DNA of 64,000 bases, from NCBI GenBank assembly GCA_947095535.1, contig OX352772.1:251553946-251617945 (forward strand), in the 5' to 3' direction. Below, one piece after another: positions 10,597-21,486 of the stretch (within the stretch, counting starts at the first letter, position 1; every line of letters begins with the position of its first letter). A program made the translations under genes and the position numbers. The notes beneath the pieces were generated by a model, which was not told the origin of the DNA, made no database searches, and saw only the letters and a list, made by a program, of their open reading frames with translations. The stretch comes from Poecilobothrus nobilitatus. Taxonomy: Eukaryota > Arthropoda > Insecta > Diptera > Dolichopodidae.

Positions 10597-11899
10597 TAGG
10601 GTGTTCAAAATTGAGGTATCATTTTGATTTTGCCGCCATTTTTTTTCTACCTTAAATTTTTATACGAGGTTTCTTTAGGTATATTTTAAATACATTCCGG
10701 TTAGTTAATATGATAGTTACACGAAGGAACAACGTGTTTTTGTTATTACAACATTTTTTGAAAATGGTAAAAGTTTTCAAGATGTAATTAGGAAATTTCG
10801 AACAAAATTTGGTAGAGAAAATGCTCCAACAAATCGTGCCATCTGTAGATCTGTTCTTGATCTGGATCTGTGGATCTGTTCTTGATAACAGAGGCAACAT
10901 TTATCAACGTAGTGGCCGTTCAACCGAGAATGTAGCAGCTGTGAGCAGAAGTGTTGAAGAAGATCCAAAAACTTCCATTCGTCATCGTTCGCAGCAAATA
11001 AACATCAAACCATCCACATTATTCAACATTTTGCATCGTGATCTCCATTTAAAGGCTTATAAGATCCAGCTGACGCAAGAATTAAAACCAACTGACCATG
11101 CAATATGTCGGCAATTCGTTTCTAGGGCAATCGAAAAACAAGAAGAAAATGAGAATTTTTTTAACAAAATAATCTTCACCGACGAAGCTCATTTCCAGCT
11201 CAATGGCTACGTCAATAAACAGAATTGCCGCATTTGGGGTGAAGAGAATGTAAGGGTTATCTTAGAGCAACCAGCACATCCACAAAAAAGTTACGGTTTG
11301 GTGTGGTTTGTGGTCAGGAGGAATCATCGGACCATATTTTTTTGAAAACGCAAATGGAAATGCGATTACGGTCAATGGAAATCGCTACAGGGAGATGATT
11401 CGAAGCTTTTTGTGGCGGGAAATTGATGATTAGGACGAAAAGAATATGTGGTTTCAACAGGACGGTGCCACTTGCCACACAGCAAGAGAAACAATGGATC
11501 TTTTGAAGGAAAAGTTCGAAGATCGCATTATTTCTCGTAGAGGAGAAGTGATGTGGCCACCAAGATCGTGCGATTTGACACCTTTGGATTATTTTTTGTG
11601 TAGTTTTGTGAAATCGAAAGTGTACAGCAATAATCCCACAACAATTCAAGAGCTTAAAAACAACATTATCGAGCAGATTTCAACCATTGAGAACAGTTTA
11701 TTGAACAACGTGATTCAGAATTTTGGTAAAAGATTGGAAGCCCGCCGAAGTAGTAGAGGAGGCCACTTGGCCGACATAATTTTTCATTATTAACCGGAAC
11801 CTATTTGTAATAAATTAAAATAAAAATATATTTAATATTTCAAAAAAAAATTCTTTTTTTTATTAAAATTAAAATGATACCTCAATTTTGAACACCCTA
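10597..11899 (+). mobile_element. Mariner (Tc1/mariner superfamily) element with intact ends
   Basis: The terminal inverted repeats are about 35 bp (10597-10631 and 11865-11899), begin TAGGGTGTTCAAAATTGAGG and differ at one position. They are flanked by a TA duplication at 10595-10596 and 11900-11901. The duplicated copy B at about 17380 has the uninterrupted target, proving the borders. The total of 1303 bp is the usual mariner size. It lies within gag remnant sequence of copy A only, so it inserted there after the tandem duplication, or was lost from B without trace, which is less likely. Confidence 0.95.
10710..11793 (+). pseudogene. Mariner-family transposase, inactivated
   Basis: The first frame from 10710 carries YTKEQRVFVITTFFENG, the first helix-turn-helix, but no in-frame ATG. 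A local duplication near 10850-10880 shifts the frame. From 10809 the open frame contains the second HTH (SIRHRSQQINI...TLFNILH) and QLTQELKPTDH. The catalytic region has FTDEAHF (first Asp), FQQDGATCHTA (second Asp, near 11463) and CDLTPLDYFL (third Asp, near 11574), with 36 residues between the second and third Asp. Further lesions are a frameshift in the A-run near 11290 and an in-frame TAG near 11430. The enzyme would cut at the TIRs, but this copy cannot make a complete protein. Confidence 0.9.
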
Positions 11900-12169
11900 T
11901 ATAATAATAGTAATTATAATAATAATAGTAACTATAATAATAATTAACAATGAGAGTAGTAATAATAACTACAACAATAATAATAATAATAATAGTAATC
12001 GGTTTCAAATCAAAGTCGGTAGTATTCTCAAAATTCTAATATAACTTATAATAACAACCAAAATAGCATCAGAGAAAATTTTGAAGCTATGGAAATTTCT
12101 GCCAATGAAAGTGGAAATTTTGAACACCCTCGCCGAAACGATTACCCTATATAACAATAAATAATCAGC

Positions 12170-13130
12170 AGAGGAAACGATGATCCACAAAAGCTGTTCT
12201 TTACACTTTTTGCAAAGTCCAAAAAGAGCGATTACAGTGAGGGAGATTAATTATTTTCTGTCTCAACCTTTGGTTATAAAGAAACTTTTGCTGATTGATA
12301 ATTCTCTTGCAATTGTTCCTAGCCGCAAGTGAGGACTCAGATCCATTAGCCTTGCACTTTTTAAAATGCTCTTCTTTAGATTCGATAGCTTTTCTACAGA
12401 TGTCGTTAAACCATGGCTTGGAACTTGGTTTGAAAGAGCTGGTTCATGGTTTAAAAGAGCTGGGTATGAAGAGTTTCATACCTAGCATAATTATTTTACT
12501 AATGGCATCTGTAGCAAAGTCAACGTTTCTGTGACGGAAACACAACTGTTGTAGTGCCAAACTAGTCTTTTAGGAATATGATTTTGACTGGCCGATGTAT
12601 TTGTTGCAAAGCCTGTTTTAAGAAGGCAATAATCAGAAATGTTATATTTTTCTGGATTTGTGGTCAGGAACAAATTCAAAAATGCTCGTTGTGAATGTCA
12701 CGGTCTGGAATTCTAGTATCTCTTTCAACAAGTTTAGAAAGTTGGAATAAGTTTGAAAATAGTTCAACTTTTTTGCCTTTTTTGCCGACGGCTATCTCAC
12801 ATTTTGGATTTTTTTCCAAAATTTTATTAATATCGTCATATAGTTTTTCAATTACCACAATTGTTTCTAGCTCGTTGGCTTGGGGAGATCTGTAAATAAA
12901 ACAGTAAAAAATTGTAAAAAAATGCTTTTCCAACTCGGAGTTTCACCTAAAGATAAAGGAAATTTGCGTTGGAGTTTTAATATCGAGAAGAGAGTTAAAA
13001 GCTACGTCAGAATGTATATATAAAGCGACACCTCGATGAGAAATAAAATAATAGAATAATTTACTGAAAGCTGCTTGGAAATTTTATATGGGAGAAAAGG
13101 AAGGTTGGATAGCATGCCTGTTTATTGACA
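12170..13130 (-). pseudogene. LINE endonuclease/early RT remnant, copy A
   Basis: Minus-strand frames are related to the LINE at 4.7-7.9 kb. They read ISHRGVALYI and CFIYRSP from about 13040 down to 12890, then VELFSNLFQLSKLVERDTRIPDRD (12695-12790), then FLTTNPEKYN and the start of the RT linker down to about 12170. Compared with the 7-kb copy, the GDF-containing segment is deleted and the C-terminal RT motifs are absent. There is no poly(A) at its left border, where it abuts the gag remnant. It is repeated at 17660-18620 with a few substitutions. Confidence 0.75.
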
Positions 13131-14425
13131 TTTAATTTAATTTTACAATGTTTAAATTTAAAATGAAAACAAATTAATTTAATTTATAAGAATTAAAACG
13201 AAAACAAAATATAAATTAATAAAAATTGAATTTAAAAGTTAATTGTACTAAATCTAAATTTATAAGAAAGAAATAGAGGAAAAGAAAAATATTAATAAAA
13301 AATTAAAATTGTCGAAGAAAACTAGTTTGTGGTTAAAACAAGTGAAATCAAAATATAATTAAAATTAAGAAGTTAAATTTAAAAATTAAAGTTTCAAATA
13401 CAAAATAAAACTAAAGAAATTAATTATTTTTAGAAAGAATTAATTAATAAAATAATATAAACTTATAGAAAAAACAAAAATTATAAAAATTAAAATAGAA
13501 TTAGATGATCCAGTATTTATTCCACTTATCAGCCAGCCGTAAAAAAATATGGTGGAATCTTCAGCTGCTGTTGTTGAACTCCTCGTCCACAAATCACCTT
13601 CATTCGGGTTTAAAAATTGTTTTAGATATTAAATTTGAATTTTATTATTAAATCAAATCCAATTATTCAGTTTTAATGTTTAATAAAATAAAATTGAATA
13701 GTACATTTATTTATTTGGTGTTTATAAATTCACTTATTAAATTATTAAAGTTTGCCAATATTATTAGTAAAATTTTTCGTTTAATTAAATTTGTCAGAAT
13801 ACCAATCATGGTTCAAAAAATTTAAAGTTTTTATAGTAAATTTATTTTTTAACAAAACTAAAAACAAAAAAAAAATTAACAATTAATGAAAATGTTTATT
13901 ATAAATGTTTATTTATTATAGCATTTTTTTAAATTCGTGAAATAAAAGGTTCACTATGCAACACTATTATTAAAAATGTCCATTAAATGTCCAAAGAAAA
14001 TAAAAAGTGATTTTTTATTTTAACTGGTTTTTGATTTCTTCCCTTTTTATTATTTTTTCATTTAACTTTAAACAAATTTATAAAGGATTACATTGATTTT
14101 ACTTCTTTTTTTCACTCAATTATAATTAAAGTTTTAAAAGTCAGGACTAAGATAAAAATACGTCAGGATGCAACAAGTGGTGACGTAATTTTCGTATGGG
14201 TATTAATAAATAAATATAATAGTTTTATAGAAAAGATAATTTTGAACTTACACAAAATATTGTCAAAAATAGACAAATAGCAAAAAATAGCACTAAATAC
14301 AAATATTAAATAAATACATACATATTATTGACACTAGTAACAAACGAAATACAAAATACTATAAAACGCAGTTAAAACGCAAATATAATCATCAAATTAA
14401 TTTTTTTTTTGTCAGAAATATTCGC
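13131..14425. other. AT-rich spacer between LINE remnant and env-like gene, copy A
   Basis: This stretch is mostly TTAAAATT-type low-complexity sequence. A less AT-rich patch at about 13510-13620 gives no recognisable protein. No pol sequence is present, although it would be expected between gag and env of an errantivirus. Confidence 0.4.
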
Positions 14426-15304
14426 ATGATTGTTCTTCTAACCTCTTTTTGGATAACTATCAATGAAGCTGAAAAGGTGGAAATCACAGCAATATACACC
14501 GAACGTGGCAATTCTGTATTAAAAATGGAAGAAAGACCTATAATACACAGTTATTCTAAAATTTTACATATTATAGATTTAAGAGAATTTGAAAACGTGC
14601 TTGATCTTTTAAAAACAAACATAAAGAGAATATCACTAAATTATAGTGACTCAAATTTTAATTTGCTAGAAAAGGAAATGAAAATATTTGAGCGTAATAT
14701 AAAAAGTCTTATACTGCATAGTCATAGAAGTAAAAGAGGTCTCCCAAACATTGTGGGAAATACGTTAAAGTTTCTAGCAGGAAAAATGGATTCTGAAGAT
14801 GCAAGTGAAATTTATGGTCATTTAGAAAATTTGAATACACATACAAAAGAACTAGTTGACCAGTCAAACAAACAAATAGTAGTTAATCACCAACTAACGA
14901 ACTCAATTGAAGAAATAAAAAATCATATTAACCGACAAAAAACTAATTTCGATAAATGTTTTAGAATTTCTATTAATATGTCAAACGGAATTTTAAGAAA
15001 ACTAAATGTATACCAATATGAACTTCAGACTTACGCCGCCATCTCACATTTAAATACACTAATTGACAAAATAAAAGACAATATTCTACTTAGTAGACAA
15101 AACCTGTTAGGTCGTGATATATTAACAATGGGTGAAATACAAAAATTCAATATAACAATAAATATTTTACCATCTATTAGAAATAGCGTAATTTTAAAAG
15201 ATGAAAATTCTATAATTTTTGTAATTCTTATACCAGAATTTTCTAAAGTAAAATATTTTAACGCTCTCATTCTTCCATTTCCAAATTCAAAAATGAAAAA
15301 TTAA
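14426..15304 (+). pseudogene. Errantivirus-type envelope-like gene, copy A (N-terminal and central part)
   Basis: The 292-residue frame starts with a hydrophobic, signal-peptide-like segment. Around residues 100-104 there is a furin-type RSKR site followed by a Gly-rich hydrophobic stretch, as in the F-type envelope proteins of insect errantiviruses. In such viruses the protein mediates membrane fusion. A region rich in Asn, Ile and Lys, with coiled-coil potential, follows. Family members are usually about 450-500 residues. Here the frame ends at a TAA at 15302, and the remaining C-terminal part is found downstream in other frames (15445-15870). No intact pol accompanies it. It is an inactive remnant; copy B at 19906 is additionally interrupted. 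Confidence 0.7.
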
Positions 15305-15444
15305 GTATTGAAAACGAAAATGTAATTATAAGTAAAGAACATGTATTTAATTTTAACTTTAATATAATAAATTAATAAAAACCAACTAAAATATCGCAAA
15401 AAAAAAATGTATTCGTAACTTATTATCAAACCACTGTACTTGTA

Positions 15445-15870
15445 AGAAACAATTGTAGAAGAAGTAGAAACGGGTATAATTATAACAAAAAACATAGGCT
15501 TGACTCAAATGAAAAACGATTGTTCAAACCAAGAAATTGTTCTAAAGGGAAATAATTGAATAAAATTCTCAAATTGTAAAATCACAATTAATAATAATAA
15601 ATTTGTAAATATTGTAGAAAAAGTTGAGAGTCATATCATTATGCCCAGCTTAAATTTTAATTTGATAAAAATAATTGAAAATGTAACTTTAGAAAAACTT
15701 AAAACTGAAAATATAAAAAAAAGAGAAAGTATTGACTAAGTTGAATTTAAACATAATGCTGTCAGTTATTCATTTTCAGCAATTATTTTAATTATAATAT
15801 TAGCAGTAATGAAGACATTTCAGCAAAAGGGATGCAGCTCCATTTTTAAAAAATCGAGATGAACGTTAGA
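15445..15870 (+). pseudogene. Env-like C-terminal remnant, copy A
   Basis: Downstream of the env-like frame, the sequence continues in a shifted frame with stops near 15557 and 15738. It ends in a strongly hydrophobic stretch (SFSAIILIIILAV) at about 15770-15810, then a short tail. That is the layout of a transmembrane anchor near the end of an envelope protein. Assignment as env is from position and hydrophobic profile only. Confidence 0.5.
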
Positions 15871-15973
15871 AACTTACTTACTAAAAATAAATATAAAACC
15901 AAAAATTAATAATATTTTTCATAATATTAATAAAAGAAAAAACGATTATTCATCAGCTTGAGGAACGGAGGAA

Positions 15974-16877
15974 CCTAGTTATTGGTTAGTTGCATAACGT
16001 CCTTATACGTTGCCTTTTTCATATCTAACGGAGATTTATATATCTGACATTGTGACTCATCTGAAATATTAGCCTCGTTGTACCTTAACATGGAGAAATA
16101 GTCAAAAATTGGTAAATTAGTCGATATACTAACAGCACTGGCGGTAAGATTGTCTTTGTTGTATTCAATATGCGATATTGAGATATCTTGAATCTGTTTT
16201 TCTATCTCCATTTATAAGCAACTTCTTGAAATGGATTTCGTAATGATCTCTAAAGTTAAGAATCATATTTTGATTAATCATGAAAGTTCTAAAATTTTTA
16301 GATGCTTTTTGAATGTATTCAGAATATTCTTCAGGAGTAAAATCGTAATCTTTATTTTTAAAAATTTTTTCTATTTTACCAAAGCAGCGATCGCATGGAA
16401 GAAAACTATGCCCTGGTTCAGGGAATCTATGCATTACCTTTTAAATGGTAGTGTTTCTCACAAGAATATTCAAAAACTGCACCATAGTAGAGTTTTTATT
16501 TTGTGCTGCTGCCTTGTTTGAGAATAAGTACAGCTTCTCCAATATTTTCGGCAGCACATTATTAATATAATGATATAAGAATGAAACAACCTCATTTGGT
16601 GATTTTCGTGCTGTAGTTTAATCATATAATGTAAAAATGGGCTTTGTCAGTTTTACTTAAATGAACGCAGAAATTGTACGTCCAGAGTTGTCTTTTGTAA
16701 AATGCTTCCCCACATGGTATTTTTGGCAAAAGAAGATTTTGTTGATAGTCGAAGGTTTGAACTTTAACTTCATCATTGCCTTTGCACGTCATAGTTTTCT
16801 CTCTCAGTTCGGTGAAAAAAGACGCTGCTCTACTCTGGTGAATAGTCATCTGAAGTTCCAGTTCTTTTGTTTCGTCT
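15974..16877 (-). pseudogene. C-terminal part of an uncharacterised transposase-like gene, copy A, truncated by the duplication junction
   Basis: This is the same coding sequence as 21487-22390, and the N-terminal half is missing because the tandem duplication breaks at 16877. Visible landmarks on the minus strand are TFDYQQNLLLPKIPCG and FYKRQLWTYN (about 16680-16760), a degenerate LFSNKAAAQNKN stretch near 16530, and GHSFLPCDRCFGKIEK near 16390. The stops and frameshifts seen in copy B are also here, so the gene was dead before duplication. Confidence 0.6.
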
Positions 16878-17640
16878 TGGACTGAAATTAACAAATTTTT
16901 ATAAAAAATTACGGTGAAAAACTCACATCAAATATTTTAATAGATAAAATACGCTATAGTAGAGTTAAAACTAATATAGAAGACTATTATAATACTATTA
17001 CCAAATATTTATATGGCTTAATAACTGTCAAATCTTAAGTAAAAGTTCAGCGGTTTAAACCCTGGCAAGTAATAAACGAATAGTCTTAGAAAAATTAGTC
17101 TTAGAAATAGTCTTAGAACCTGCTCGTAGTGTTATTTTTAGCAGGAATGCTGAATCAAATGATAAAGCTTGCGAAATTATCTTTGAAGGTTAATATCAAC
17201 ACTTAGGTCCCAATTATAGTTATTATAAATAAAATAAAAACAAAAGAAATCAAAATAATTCATAGTTTTTTAACTCTTCAAATACAGGAAACTTTCGTAA
17301 TTACAACTCTTTGTCAAATCGACTCAACTTTTCAGCAAACAATAAGAATAACAATATAATAATAATTCTTATAACAATTATAATAATAGTAATTATAATA
17401 ATAATAGTAACTATAATAATAATTAACAATGAGAGTAGTAATAATAACTACAACAATAATAATAATAATAATAATAATAATAGTAATCGGTTTCAAATCA
17501 AAGTCGGTAGTATTCTCAAAATTCTAATATAACTTATAATAACAACCAAAATAGCATCAGAGAAAATTTTGAAGCTATGGAAATTTCTGCCAATGAAAGT
17601 GGAAATTTTGAACACCCTCGCCGAAACGATTACCCTATAT
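16878..17640 (+). pseudogene. Gag remnant, copy B, with the empty mariner target site
   Basis: This duplicates the gag part of copy A from 10094 onward, with the same stops. At about 17377-17383 the sequence CAATTATAATAATAG is uninterrupted, which gives the pre-insertion site of the mariner. The (AAT)n tract at about 17453-17483 is longer than in copy A. Confidence 0.75.
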
Positions 17641-17659
17641 AACAATAAATAATCAGCAG

Positions 17660-18620
17660 AGGAAACGATGATCCACAAAAGCTGTTCTTTACACTTTTTG
17701 CAAAATCCAAAAAGAGCGATTACAGTGAGGGAGATTAATTATTTTCTGTCTCAACCTTTGGTTATAAAGAAACTTTTGCTGATTGATAATTCTCTTGCAA
17801 TTGTTCCTAGCCGCAAGTGAGGACTCAGATCCATTAGCCTTGCACTTTTTAAAATGCTCTTCTTTAGATTCGATAGCTTTTCTACAGATGTCGTTAAACC
17901 ATGGCTTGGAACTTGGTTTGAAAGAGCTGGTTCATGGTTTAAAAGAGCTGGGTATGAAGAGTTTCATACCTAGCATAATTATTTTACTAATGGCATCTGT
18001 AGCAAAGTCAACGTTTCTGTGACGGAAACACAACTGTTGTAGTGCCAAACTAGTCTTTTAGGAATATGATTTTGACTGGCCGATGTATTTGTTGCAAAGC
18101 CTGTTTTAAGAAGGCAATAATCAGAAATGTTATATTTTTCTGGATTTGTGGTCAGGAACAAATCCAAAAATGCTCGTTGTGAATGTCACGGTCTGGAATT
18201 CTAGTATCTCTTTCAACAAGTTTAGAAAGTTGGAATAAGTTTGAAAATAGTTCAACTTTTTTGCCTTTTTTGCCGACGGCTATCTCACATTTTGGATTTT
18301 TTTCCAAAATTTTATTAATATCGTCATATAGTTTTTCAATTACCACAATTGTTTCTAGCTCGTTGGTTTGGGGAGATCTGTAAATAAAACAGTAAAAAAT
18401 TGTAGCTTTTCCAACTCGGAGTTTCACCTAAAGATAAAGGAAATTTGCGTTGGAGTTTTAATATCGAGAAGAGAGTTAAAAGCTACGTCAGAATGTATAT
18501 ATAAAGCGACACCTCGATGAGAAATAAAATAATAGAATAATTTACTGAAAGCTGCTTGGAAATTTTATATGGGAGAAAAGGAAGGTTGGATAGCATGCCT
18601 GTTTATTGACATTTAATTTA
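17660..18620 (-). pseudogene. LINE endonuclease/early RT remnant, copy B
   Basis: This is a near-identical repeat of 12170-13130. It keeps the same deletion of the endonuclease centre and has a short deletion near 18405 that brings slightly more upstream sequence (KLRVGKATIFYCFIYRSP) into one frame. Confidence 0.75.
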
Positions 18621-19905
18621 ATTTTACAATGTTTAAATTTAAAATGAAAACAAATTAATTTAATTTATAAGAATTAAAACGAAAACAAAATTTAAATTAA
18701 TAAAAATTGAATTTAAAAGTTAATTGTACTAAATCTAAATTTATAAGAAAGAAATAGAGGAAAAGAAAAATATTAATAAAAAATTAAAATTGTCGAAGAA
18801 AACTAGTTTGTGGTTAAAACAAGTGAAATCAAAATATAATTAAAATTAAGAAGTTAAATTTAAAAATTAAAGTTTCAAATACAAAATAAAACTAAAGAAA
18901 TTAATTATTTTTAGAAAGAATTAATTAATAAAATAATATAAACTTATAGAAAAAACAAAAATTATAAAAATTAAAATAGAATTAGATGATCCAGTATTTA
19001 TTCCACTTATCAGCCAGCCGTAAAAAAATATGGTGGAATCTTCAGCTGCTGTTGTTGAACTCCTCGTCCACAAATCACCTTCATTCGGGTTTAAAAATTG
19101 TTTTAGATATTAAATTTGAATTTTATTATTAAATCAAATCCAATTATTCAGTTTTAATGTTTAATAAAATAAAATTGAATAGTACATTTATTTATTTGGT
19201 GTTTATAAATTCACTTATTAAATTATTAAAGTTTGCCAATATTATTAGTAAAATTTTTCGTTTAATTAAATTTGTCAGAATAACAATCATGGTTCAAAAA
19301 ATTTAAAGTTTTTATAGTAAATTTATTTTTTAACAAAACTAAAAACAAAAAAAAAATTAACAATTAATGAAAATGTTTATTATAAATGTTTATTTATTAT
19401 AGCATTTTTTTAAATTCGTGAAATAAAAGGTTCACTATGCAACACTATTATTAAAAATGTCCATTAAATGTCCAAAGAAAATAAAAAGTGATTTTTTATT
19501 TTAACTGGTTTTTGATTTCTTCCCTTTTTATTATTTTTTCATTTAACTTTAAACAAATTTATAAAGGATTACATTGATTTTACTTCTTTTTTTCACTCAA
19601 TTATAATTAAAGTTTTAAAAGTCAGGACTAAGATAAAAATACGTCAGGGTGCAACAAGTGGTGACGTAATTTTCGTATGGGTATTAATAAATAAATATAA
19701 TAGTTTTATAGAAAAGATAATTTTGAACTTACACAAAATATTGTCAAAAATAGACAAATAGCAAAAAATAGCATAAATACAAATATTAAATAAATACATA
19801 CATATTATTGACACTAGTAACAAACGAAATACAAAATACTATAAAACGCAGTTAAAACGCAAATATAATCATCAAATTAATTTTTTTTTTGTCAGAAATA
19901 TTCGC
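18621..19905. other. AT-rich spacer, copy B
   Basis: This is a near-identical repeat of 13131-14425. No gene is seen. Confidence 0.4.
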
Positions 19906-20817
19906 ATGATTGTTCTTCTAACCTCTTTTTGGATAACTATCAATGAAGCTGAAAAGGTGGAAATCACAGCAATATACACCGAACGTGGCAATTCTGTATT
20001 AAAAATGGAAGAAAGACCTATAATACACAGTTATTCTAAAATTTTACATATTATAGATTTAAGAGAATTTGAAAACGTGCTTGATCTTTTAAAAACAAAC
20101 ATAAAGAGAATATCACTAAATTATAGTGACTCAAATTTTAATTTGCTAGAAAAGGAAATGAAAATATTTGAGCGTAATATAAAAAGTCTTATACTGCATA
20201 GTCATAGAAGTAAAAGAGGTCTCCCAAACATTGGGGGAAATACGTTAAAGTTTCTAGCAGGAAAAATGGATTCTGAAGATGCAAGTGAAATTTATGGTCA
20301 TTTAGAAAATTTGAATACACATACAAAAGAACTAGTTGACCAGTCAAACAAACAAATAGTAGTTAATCACCAACTAACGAACTCAATTGAAGAAATAAAA
20401 AATCATATTAATCGACAAAAAACTAATTTCGATAAATGTTTTAGAATTTCTATTAATATGTCAAACGGAATTTTAAGAAAACTAAATGTGAACTAAATAT
20501 GAACTTCAGACTTACGCCGCTATGTGAAATATGAACTTCAGACTTACGCCGCCATCTCACATTTAAATACACTAATTGACAAAATAAAAGACAATATTCT
20601 ACTTAGTAGACAAAACCTGTTAGGTCGTGATATATTAACAATGGGTGAAATACAAAAATTCAATATAACAATAAATATTTTACCATCTATTAGAAATAGC
20701 GTAATTTTAAAAGATGAAAATTCTATAATTTTTGTAATTCTTATACCAGAATTTTCTAAAGTAAAATATTTTAACGCTCTCATTCTTCCATTTCCAAATT
20801 CAAAAATGAAAAATTAA
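19906..20817 (+). pseudogene. Errantivirus-type envelope-like gene, copy B, interrupted by a 33-bp duplication
   Basis: This is the same gene as 14426-15304. Copy B has a local 33-bp duplication around 20489-20525 (the ATATGAACTTCAGACTTACG word occurs twice) that keeps the reading frame but introduces a stop at 20494-20496. The frame therefore stops after 196 codons and resumes in phase at 20524. The furin-type RSKR site is present here too, and one residue after it differs from copy A. It is inactive. Confidence 0.7.
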
Positions 20818-20957
20818 GTATTGAAAACGAAAATGTAATTATAAGTAAAGAACATGTATTTAATTTTAACTTTAATATAATAAATTAATAAAAACCAACT
20901 AAAATATCGCAAAAAAAAAATGTATTCGTAACTTATTATCAAACCACTGTACTTGTA

Positions 20958-21383
20958 AGAAACAATTGTAGAAGAAGTAGAAACGGGTATAATTATAACA
21001 AAAAACATAGGCTTGACTCAAATGAAAAACGATTGTTCAAACCAAGAAATTGTTCTAAAGGGAAATAATTGAATAAAATTCTCAAATTGTAAAATCACAA
21101 TTAATAATAATAAATTTGTAAATATTGTAGAAAAAGTTGAGAGTCATATCATTATGCCCAGCTTAAATTTTAATTTGATAAAAATAATTGAAAATGTAAC
21201 TTTAGAAAAACTTAAAACTGAAAATATAAAAAAAAGAGAAAGTATTGACTAAGTTGAATTTAAACATAATGCTGTCAGTTATTCATTTTCAGCAATTATT
21301 TTAATTATAATATTAGCTGTAATGAAGACATTTCAGCAAAAGGGATGCAGCTCCATTTTTAAAAAATCGAGATGAACGTTAGA
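20958..21383 (+). pseudogene. Env-like C-terminal remnant, copy B
   Basis: This is a repeat of 15445-15870 with the same stops and the same hydrophobic anchor-like segment. Confidence 0.5.
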
Positions 21384-21486
21384 AACTTACTTACTAAAAA
21401 TAAATATAAAACCAAAAATTAATAATATTTTTCATAATATTAATAAAAGAAAAAACGATTATTCATCAGCTTGAGGAACGGAGGAA

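Larger units (their letters stand above)
9837..12150 (+). pseudogene. Gypsy-group/errantivirus gag remnant, copy A, split by mariner
   Basis: An ATG at 9837 opens a short frame that stops at 9909. The reading then shifts into a Gag-like stretch (FDGKNENYLPEFIERIE ... LLLWYVRDKITGEA) of the type found at the Gag N-terminus of 17.6/297-like elements. Further frameshifts and stops follow. The Asn-rich C-terminal region is interrupted at 10597-11899 by the mariner and resumes with a peptide of the form EAMEISANESGNF before 12150, which resembles the end of such Gag proteins. No zinc knuckle is visible and no pol follows; LINE sequence follows directly. The part from 10094 onward is duplicated at 16878-17640. 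Confidence 0.65.
10094..16877. repeat. Tandem segmental duplication, copy A (contains mariner)
   Basis: From TGGACTGAAATTAAC at 10094 to the junction at 16877, the sequence is repeated almost base for base at 16878-22390, apart from the mariner insertion and small differences. Without the mariner and its extra TA, copy A is about 5479 bp, against 5513 for copy B. The junction TTCGTCT/TGGACTG shows one base of microhomology. The left break falls in gag, and the right break falls in the gene annotated at 21487-23361. Confidence 0.9.
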
